From positions 1 through 47,261 of the forward strand of contig CAJURI010000013.1 of assembly GCA_910588795.1 (NCBI GenBank): a stretch of DNA of 47,261 bases. The letters are read 5' to 3'. Under the pieces are notes generated by a model that did no database searches, was not told the origin of the DNA, and worked only from the letters and a program-made list of their open reading frames with translations. A program made the translations under genes and the position numbers. Numbering within the stretch: the first letter of the stretch is position 1; each line of letters begins with the position of its first letter. Shown piece by piece: positions 41,276 to 47,261 of this stretch. Source of the stretch: an uncultured Duncaniella sp. (GTDB lineage Bacteria; Bacteroidota; Bacteroidia; Bacteroidales; Muribaculaceae).

Positions 41276-41302
41276 GAGTATCTTGTTATTGTTGGTATCA
41301 CA

Positions 41303-42871
41303 TTAAAAAGAGAGCGTCACGCCGCATGCGATGGAGTTCATGGACTCCCCTTTCAGGCCCATAGCCCCTTTTGTGCATCGTGTGGATCCACCCTTGACAT
41401 AGGCCCCCACCACATATCCGGCAACGGGGAGCATCATGTCGAGCGAACCGCTGAAATTGTAGCTTGATGATGTGAGCCACGCATTCATGGGGAGCGAATA
41501 ATCCTGTTCGAGCTCCTGACCGGCGAAATTGTAACTGTCACGCGAGGTCATATCGTAATCGCCGGTGAAGCTAACGCCGACGCCGAACCTGACGCGACGC
41601 AGATTGAAGTGCTTTTTCACATCGGCCCCCACTTTCAGGCGGGTGTACTCGCGCCTGTACAGGTCGGGGTAGTCGGTGGCATCGGAATGCAGCGAACCGA
41701 CGTTGAAGGCAGCTGTCAGGGAGGGAGCACCGGAGCGGTCGAGCCAGTCGGCGCGGTATCCGAGAGAGTAATTGTAGCGTCGTTCCTTATATTTCACGGA
41801 TTCGCTTACCACATTCCACACAGTGGATCCGTTGACCGTCTCGCTCACCTGGTCGTACCATATGCCGTGTATGTCATCGGCACGGAAATCGATCGTGACA
41901 TTGTGGGCCATACGGCCGGCATTGACAGAGAGACGGTTGGTCACGGTGACAAAATCGTTATTATAGTCACCTCCGCGGAACTGATACACAGAGCCGCCGT
42001 CGACAGCCTTCTCGAAATCATGGCTGAAAGTAGCCGTAAGATAGTCGGAGACCGAGGCCGAAGGAGCAAAGCGCAGACTTCCGCCGGCAAACCAGGAAGT
42101 GCCCTTATAGTCACGGGTATAGGATTTATTGACTATGGGATAGAACGATCCGAGACCGCTCATGAGATAGAAATCATAGGTCTGCGCGGCCACAAGAGTA
42201 GTGTAGCTCAGACTTTCGCTCATGAGGTTGAGACCGCCTGTGGCACCCAGCGACAATGATGGGGAGAGGTCGTACTCGACGCCGGGATTTATGACAAAAC
42301 GCATCCCCTTAGTCTCGACGCGCGGATCCTGCTCGTCGGAAGCGACTCCGGCATTGTAGACGGCATTCAGACCGATGCGGAGCCGAGAAGAGAGGTTGAG
42401 GGCAACACGTCCGCTGACGTCAAAGAGCTCGGAATTATAGTCGCTCGGATATGGATCAGCGAGGATGAACGGGTTGAGAGGGTCGATGTAGAGAGTGGAG
42501 TTCCAGCACCTTGCCTTCTCATTGCGGTTGGTGTAGGATATTCCCCCTTCAAAGGAAACGCGCTCCCCTTTCCTGAAACCGTAGGTATCGACTTTGAGTC
42601 CATGGATATTTCCGGAGCGGTCGACGCGATGATAGTCACCGTCCTGCCATGAGTAGCTGACACCTACAGAGGCAAGCTGAGACAGCGGCAGAGCCGCTAT
42701 CGAAACCGGATTGAGGCTTCCGCTCTCCACATTGTGAATGTAATTGTAATCATGATACTGCATGATCCTCGCCACGGTATCGACACCGGCAGCATCGGCA
42801 ATTCCGGCAGCACCGGCTCCGAGGGGCATGACAGCAGAGAGCATCGAGGCTATGATAAATGAATGTCTCAT
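41303..42871 (-). CDS. Outer-membrane beta-barrel protein of DUF6850 type
   Basis: From ATG 42871 this is a 522-residue protein with a clear signal peptide (about 1-22, ending AGAAG). The body is a series of alternating aromatic strands typical of a porin-like barrel (RVALNLSSRLRIGLNAVYN, YNYSLGYRADWLDRSG, RVRFGVGVSFTGDYD) and it ends VTLSF with the terminal Phe used by the BAM machine. The longer reading from 43057 lacks a signal peptide and runs through the DUF4876-type gene's end, so I reject it. Family name is from memory. Such barrels recur next to DUF4876-type lipoproteins and TonB receptors. Confidence 0.82.
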   Translation of the reverse strand: MRHSFIIASMLSAVMPLGAGAAGIADAAGVDTVARIMQYHDYNYIHNVESGSLNPVSIAALPLSQLASVGVSYSWQDGDYHRVDRSGNIHGLKVDTYGFRKGERVSFEGGISYTNRNEKARCWNSTLYIDPLNPFILADPYPSDYNSELFDVSGRVALNLSSRLRIGLNAVYNAGVASDEQDPRVETKGMRFVINPGVEYDLSPSLSLGATGGLNLMSESLSYTTLVAAQTYDFYLMSGLGSFYPIVNKSYTRDYKGTSWFAGGSLRFAPSASVSDYLTATFSHDFEKAVDGGSVYQFRGGDYNNDFVTVTNRLSVNAGRMAHNVTIDFRADDIHGIWYDQVSETVNGSTVWNVVSESVKYKERRYNYSLGYRADWLDRSGAPSLTAAFNVGSLHSDATDYPDLYRREYTRLKVGADVKKHFNLRRVRFGVGVSFTGDYDMTSRDSYNFAGQELEQDYSLPMNAWLTSSSYNFSGSLDMMLPVAGYVVGAYVKGGSTRCTKGAMGLKGESMNSIACGVTLSF

Positions 42872-42902
42872 AATAATCTTCAGTGAATAAAATGTGGGAG
42901 TG

Positions 42903-44141
42903 TTATTCGTCGACTGCATCAGGAATAATGCCCGGAGTCGGGGTGAGATCGGAGAGGAAGTCCTCGGTGGAATTGTTGGTGTCCTTGAAGACGACACGCC
43001 CGTCAGCAGTGATGGACTCCACCTTGCGCCGTATGCTCTTTCCGGCATACATAGCACTCATGCCGACCTTGCCGGCATCGACTTCAGGACGCAGACATTT
43101 ACGCTGATCATTCACCACGTGGCTCACAATGTTAATGCCGTCGAGCACAAACTCCTGAGGCACCATTGCAAATCGAGTCGCCACAGAACTTCCGGGCTTA
43201 GGCTTCCTGTGGGCCTCATCCTTGAGATATTCCATGGGATTGCCGGGGAATTTCGCAAAAATGATGTTCTTGCCCTGATACGGGAGGAAGAAAAAGTTTC
43301 CGCCGCTTCCGCTCAGATACACATTTATATTGGGTACAAGAGGATTGTCAACGGCCTGTGTGGGCTTATAGTCGATAAGACACACCTCGTAGTCGGCATT
43401 TTCGAGATTGACAGGAGAAAGCATCGCCCCCGGCTTGGAGAGGTCGGCCATGCTGCGGGTCTCGGCAGTGTGGTCGAGGGCCTGAGAGGCTATCACAATG
43501 CTTTTGCCCGGCTGCAGGGGATAATCGGACCCTGAACCGGCGAAATACGGGATGTATCCGCTCACGGCGTATTCCTTCATGATCTCACCGTTCTCATCCT
43601 TCCAGGGGGTCTCGACCTTTCCCTGACCGGGATCGAGGATCGCCAATGCGCAGTTGTCGAGATAAAGCACCTCGTCACTGTTGTTGTAGATCTCAAAAAA
43701 CTGGTCGCGCATATAGTTGGTCTTGCCATTTGGCTTCACCATATTGTAGTAAACCTCCTTGAATATCAGTCCACCCGAGATACCCTCGTCGAGCGACACT
43801 GATACAGGTTTCTCCTGATAAGCGTCGACATTCATAGAGCCGTTGTAGGTACGGATTATGCCACCTTCGTTATAACGCATGGCGAATGTGACGGCATATA
43901 TGCCTCCCGGCACCTCGAATGTGTAGGATGGAGCGATCTCCTCGCTTACAAAGCCCCTGCCCGTATATGCATTGACAGCAGTCACTTTAGCCGATGTGAG
44001 ATCGGACACGCTGACCCCTTCAGGGAGCTGAGGAGACACCGTGATACTATAAGTACGGCTCACGTCACCATAATCCTTGCACGAAGTGACGGCGAGGGCC
44101 GCCAGAAGTGCCATGAGGAGTGTGTAGAATATCCTGTTCAT
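42903..44141 (-). CDS. DUF4876-type lipoprotein with LTD-like domain
   Basis: From ATG 44141 this is a 412-residue lipoprotein, with lipobox AVTSC (Cys21). The N-terminal third (about 25-130) looks like Ig-like beta-sandwiches. The central part carries features of a lamin-tail (LTD) fold: FKEVYYN near 148, DQFFEIYNNSDEVLYLDNCA near 165, and PLQPGKSIVIAS near 235. LTD domains usually mediate binding. The protein sits 30 bp after the TonB receptor gene and is probably its surface partner, in the way SusD partners SusC, although it is unrelated to SusD. Confidence 0.82.
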   Translation of the reverse strand: MNRIFYTLLMALLAALAVTSCKDYGDVSRTYSITVSPQLPEGVSVSDLTSAKVTAVNAYTGRGFVSEEIAPSYTFEVPGGIYAVTFAMRYNEGGIIRTYNGSMNVDAYQEKPVSVSLDEGISGGLIFKEVYYNMVKPNGKTNYMRDQFFEIYNNSDEVLYLDNCALAILDPGQGKVETPWKDENGEIMKEYAVSGYIPYFAGSGSDYPLQPGKSIVIASQALDHTAETRSMADLSKPGAMLSPVNLENADYEVCLIDYKPTQAVDNPLVPNINVYLSGSGGNFFFLPYQGKNIIFAKFPGNPMEYLKDEAHRKPKPGSSVATRFAMVPQEFVLDGINIVSHVVNDQRKCLRPEVDAGKVGMSAMYAGKSIRRKVESITADGRVVFKDTNNSTEDFLSDLTPTPGIIPDAVDE

Positions 44142-44171
44142 AAGATGTATTGTCAAAAAGTCAGAGTGTTG

Positions 44172-47069
44172 TTAGAATTTAGCTTTTATCTCGGCACCGA
44201 AATACATCGGGGTGTAAAGTTCGCGATATCCTCCAAGCATGTCACGACGGTAATTGCGGCTGAACTTGAGGAAGTTGTTGGCAATGAAAGAGACGTTGAA
44301 GTAACGGCCCATCTCCTTGGTGACCTTAAAGTTGAGCATGCATGTGAGAGGATAGGTCTGCTTGTCGTAGTATCGGGTGTTGGAGTAGGAGTATATGAGA
44401 TCGTAGGGACGCTCCACGCGGTCGGGGTCCCAGGGGTGATAGTTCATATTGTTGTCATAGTATCCCACAGGATTGACCTGAAGCATCTCTTTGCCGGTCT
44501 CGTCGGTGACACGTGTTATATAGCTGTTGCCTGAGGCATCCTCCCAGATGTTCTGTTCGCTCTCATGCCATACGACCTGAAGAGTGGTAGAGAAGATGAG
44601 GCGAATGGAAGGTATGTGAGTCACGAAACGGAAATTGGTGTTGACACGCTCGCGTATGGAACCAAGACCTTCGGGCATTTCAGCATAGTAATTATTGAAG
44701 ATGGCCACGCCGTTGGGGTCTTTGCCGACCTCCACACGTGAGGAGTTGAAGCTTGACTCAGTGTCCCTGCGCTTTATGCGGAACCATGCACCGTCAACAA
44801 TCACATCGGTGGCGAGAGGCTTTATGCGTCCGAAATTGAAAGAATACTCTATACCATGTTTGTCGGTGGTCATGACATTGGAGGGGGAATTGTAGGATCT
44901 CAGTTCATTGACTGTGGAGAAAGGAGCCTTTTTGACAGTTCCGTCGGCGGTAGTGTAATATAAGGCACCGTCACGGTATTCAGGGATTGTAACAGGACCC
45001 TGATCAGCCGCCGGAATCACATAACGGTTGTAGGAAGCGCGGAAGAACTGCGGCGAAAAACCGAACTCATTGTCGGTGTGCTCTTTGAAGAATGTGACAT
45101 TTCCGCTGACTCCCCTGATCCTGCCGCGCAGACCGATCTCCCATTTATGGGAACGGGCGGGCTTAATGTCGGGATTCGCCGTGTTGGGTATCACCGCAGT
45201 GGTCATTATCGCGATGTTGCGCGGGTCGTCGGCACCGATGTAACTGCTGTAGCTTGAGAAGTCAAAGTAGGCAGGGGTGGGATAAAGCATGGACATAGTG
45301 GGCATCTTGGAGGCAATGCCGTAACCACCGGTGAGCGAGAGATCGCTGAACAGTCTGTTGTTGTCGGGCGTAAGGAAGCTGTATGTGGCATTCACACGCG
45401 GATCGGCAGTGGTGATGTTGCCTCTGAGGGCCTGGGCCTTGTCGATGAACATGTGGTTGATACGGACTCCCGGCATCACAGAAAGCACGGTGGAGCCAAG
45501 AGAATACTCAGTGTGGTTCTCAAAGAAAGCAGCAAGGGTGCTTGCCGCCGGTATGGACTTGAATGACCGGGGCCTTACCGACTGCCCTTCTCCCTGAGTG
45601 GGGGGAAGAGCAGGATCATAGACCATTCCGTCCCCTTTGTTGGCATTGTAGGTGTAGTCGACACCGAGTTTGAAAGCCGAGGTGCCGCGGTCAAGCAGGA
45701 ATGTCTTGCCGGCTTTGAGCTGAGCGAAGAGGTTGAGGGGCTTACCGTCGATCAGATAATGGCACATGTAGCTGCCGGGGAGGAAGCTGACCTGCATCTC
45801 TCCGGGGAGATACGAGTTGGAGGATGGCACCACGCCGCTTCCGACATTGCGGTTGTATATGTCCTGCTGATGGGAATACTGGAGGGAGGCGGAGTATGCG
45901 AGGTTGGTTATGAGCTTTCTGTCAAGCCGCCAGTTGCCGTTGACAGCGAGCCGGAATCCCTGATCCTCGTTACGGAGATATTCGCCACGCAGGAGAGACT
46001 CGTCGCTCTTGGTGTCGCTCAGATTCCGGTGATAGGTGGCCTTGATATTGAAGGAAAGGGGTGATGATGTCTGGAAGAAGACCTTGGAGAAACCGACGTT
46101 GGCAGTGATACGGTCATATCCGAGATAGGTCTTGCGGCGGTCGGCATTTGAAGAGGTATAGTCGACCGACATGTTCATTGAAGCATTGTGCCTGCGGAAA
46201 CGGAAACCCTTTCCGAGCGAGAACAGCTTGGAATTGGAATCGACCTTTCCCATTATCTCCCATGGAGTCGCACCGGCCTTGGTGTTAATGATCACCGCAC
46301 CGGATGTGAGGTTGCCATACTCCACGGATGGAATGCCTCGTATGACCTCGATAGACTCGATATTGTCGGGAGACACCTGACGCAGGTCCACGCCTCGGCC
46401 GGCAGTCGTCTGGTCATTCATAGTGTTCATCTGCTGCGACGAGTTGTTGCCGGATATGGCAGTCGAGAAGACCTGCATGTTGGCATCGTTGGTGAGCGGA
46501 GATCCATCGACCACCACAGCAGTACCCAAAGCGTTGTTGGAGTCGCTTCCGGCGTCAATCTCGCGGATAGACGCCTGACCGGCATTGGTGAGGTCAGGGT
46601 TCTTGGTCACAGCACCCGGGAGGAGCTGCAGCATATCCTCGACACTTTTGGCCTGAAGGTGCATTATGGCAGCCTGGCCTATGCGTGAAGAGGAACCCAG
46701 ACGGCTCTCGCTTGCGGTGACCACCACCTCGTCAAGAGCAAGATTGGAGGGCTTAAGGAAAATGTGTATGTCCTTAAGATTGGAATCTTTCACATCAAAA
46801 GTACCGACTGAGGGCTCATAGCCGAGGTAAGTCACCTCATAGGAGTATGTGCCGGGCTCGAGCTTAGGGAAGGAGAATGCGCCATCCTTGTCGGTCATGC
46901 TCCATGCGGAGGTATTGAGCCTGACCAGAGCGAGGTCGACAGGCTCCCCGTCCTCGGCCGACAGGACAAAACCTTTGACCGAGTATGCGACAGGAGCGGC
47001 GGATACAGGCATCAATACGGCCAATAACGCAACCAGTCCCATCAGGGCACGCTTTAGAATGTTTTGCAT
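44172..47069 (-). CDS. TonB-dependent outer-membrane receptor
   Basis: This 965-residue protein has a signal peptide (about 1-25), an N-terminal carboxypeptidase-regulatory-like domain (SVKGFVLSAEDGEPVDLALV, then LEPGTYSYEVTYLGYEP), a TonB-box-like DEVVVTASES near 112, a plug with GTAVVVDGSPL and VEYGNLTSGAVIINTKAG near 240, and a long barrel ending in FGAEIKAKF. It is not a classical SusC (no SusD follows). Its partners are instead the LTD-like lipoprotein, a barrel and a clan CD peptidase. A perfect promoter lies upstream. Substrate unknown; no cobalamin riboswitch or Fur-like box was recognised before it. Confidence 0.95.
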   Translation of the reverse strand: MQNILKRALMGLVALLAVLMPVSAAPVAYSVKGFVLSAEDGEPVDLALVRLNTSAWSMTDKDGAFSFPKLEPGTYSYEVTYLGYEPSVGTFDVKDSNLKDIHIFLKPSNLALDEVVVTASESRLGSSSRIGQAAIMHLQAKSVEDMLQLLPGAVTKNPDLTNAGQASIREIDAGSDSNNALGTAVVVDGSPLTNDANMQVFSTAISGNNSSQQMNTMNDQTTAGRGVDLRQVSPDNIESIEVIRGIPSVEYGNLTSGAVIINTKAGATPWEIMGKVDSNSKLFSLGKGFRFRRHNASMNMSVDYTSSNADRRKTYLGYDRITANVGFSKVFFQTSSPLSFNIKATYHRNLSDTKSDESLLRGEYLRNEDQGFRLAVNGNWRLDRKLITNLAYSASLQYSHQQDIYNRNVGSGVVPSSNSYLPGEMQVSFLPGSYMCHYLIDGKPLNLFAQLKAGKTFLLDRGTSAFKLGVDYTYNANKGDGMVYDPALPPTQGEGQSVRPRSFKSIPAASTLAAFFENHTEYSLGSTVLSVMPGVRINHMFIDKAQALRGNITTADPRVNATYSFLTPDNNRLFSDLSLTGGYGIASKMPTMSMLYPTPAYFDFSSYSSYIGADDPRNIAIMTTAVIPNTANPDIKPARSHKWEIGLRGRIRGVSGNVTFFKEHTDNEFGFSPQFFRASYNRYVIPAADQGPVTIPEYRDGALYYTTADGTVKKAPFSTVNELRSYNSPSNVMTTDKHGIEYSFNFGRIKPLATDVIVDGAWFRIKRRDTESSFNSSRVEVGKDPNGVAIFNNYYAEMPEGLGSIRERVNTNFRFVTHIPSIRLIFSTTLQVVWHESEQNIWEDASGNSYITRVTDETGKEMLQVNPVGYYDNNMNYHPWDPDRVERPYDLIYSYSNTRYYDKQTYPLTCMLNFKVTKEMGRYFNVSFIANNFLKFSRNYRRDMLGGYRELYTPMYFGAEIKAKF

Positions 47070-47169
47070 AAGGAGTTATGATTGGTTAATAATAAATAAC
47101 TTTTATCTGTATAAAATTCGCATTTTAAACAAATGCAGGCCCGTAAATTGCAATATGCAATAACATTTG

Positions 47170-47200
47170 CAAAGGTAGACATTCAATCCGACTAACACAA
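47170..47200 (-). promoter_or_regulatory. Promoter of the TonB-receptor operon
   Basis: On the minus strand, TTG (47200-47198), a 20-nt spacer and TACCTTTG (47177-47170) form a full Bacteroidetes promoter. The leader to the ATG at 47069 is about 95 nt and AT-rich, and I see no known riboswitch fold. Confidence 0.8.
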
Positions 47201-47261
47201 TACCTAAAAACAGGGCTGACGCATCTTAATTTTTTACAACGTCAAAACTTTTTAATGCGTA

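Noticed and set aside
42872..43057. N-terminal extension of the barrel protein
   Set aside because: The extra 62 residues overlap the end of the preceding gene and precede a perfect signal peptide that starts at the chosen ATG.
47070..47169. Cobalamin riboswitch before the TonB receptor
   Set aside because: The roughly 95-nt AT-rich leader is too short and lacks the conserved B12-box type sequence.

Overview
The window looks like chromosomal DNA of a Bacteroidales gut bacterium, most plausibly Muribaculaceae (this family-level call is inference). The grounds are a SusC/SusD pair with periplasmic and surface lipoproteins, a second TonB-dependent receptor operon, DUF4369-type TlpA proteins, a FISUMP lipoprotein, and repeated promoters of the Bacteroidetes form (TTTG or TTG, about 20 nt, then TAnnTTTG) upstream of many genes. 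I see no rRNA, tRNA or CRISPR array.

Layout. (1) 1-2.7 kb is an accessory edge: a DUF262-HNH nuclease-like gene, a tyrosine recombinase and a small, probably 5'-truncated membrane protein. (2) 2.8-9.7 kb is housekeeping on the + strand: an O6-alkylguanine repair protein, two overlapping rhomboid genes, a membrane-anchored EEP hydrolase, an M3 metallopeptidase lipoprotein and a cation diffusion facilitator. (3) 9.5-14.35 kb is an accessory island holding an unrecognised minus-strand gene, a HipB/HipA-like toxin-antitoxin pair and a frameshifted KilA-N gene. It is bracketed by direct repeats that include the 3' end of the cation transporter gene and is full of GC-rich hairpin repeats. (4) 14.5-21.9 kb carries purL and an etfB-etfA-acyl-CoA dehydrogenase operon, each closed by a strong palindrome. 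(5) 22.2-31.7 kb on the minus strand is a SusC-SusD operon followed by two lipoproteins and two TlpA-like thioredoxins; two MITE-like elements sit directly against start codons. A secreted GH2 beta-galactosidase diverges from susC, so together they form a probable small polysaccharide or glycoconjugate utilisation locus. (6) 35.4-39.1 kb on the + strand is a tightly coupled run: tatA, tatC, mtnN, luxS, an AlbA-like gene and a GH25 lysozyme lipoprotein. (7) 39.1-47.1 kb on the minus strand is a four-gene operon: TonB receptor, LTD-like (DUF4876-type) lipoprotein, outer-membrane barrel (DUF6850-type) and a gingipain-like clan CD peptidase fused to HEAT-like repeats.

The most distinctive signals are three. 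First, eight copies of a short hairpin with a GTAG foot, which resembles REP elements, shows a compensatory stem change, and often forms the last unit of a 25-28 bp tandem array. Second, the toxin-antitoxin island is flanked by duplicated transporter 3'-end sequence. Third, the TonB/LTD/barrel/C25-like operon looks like one uncharacterised envelope system.
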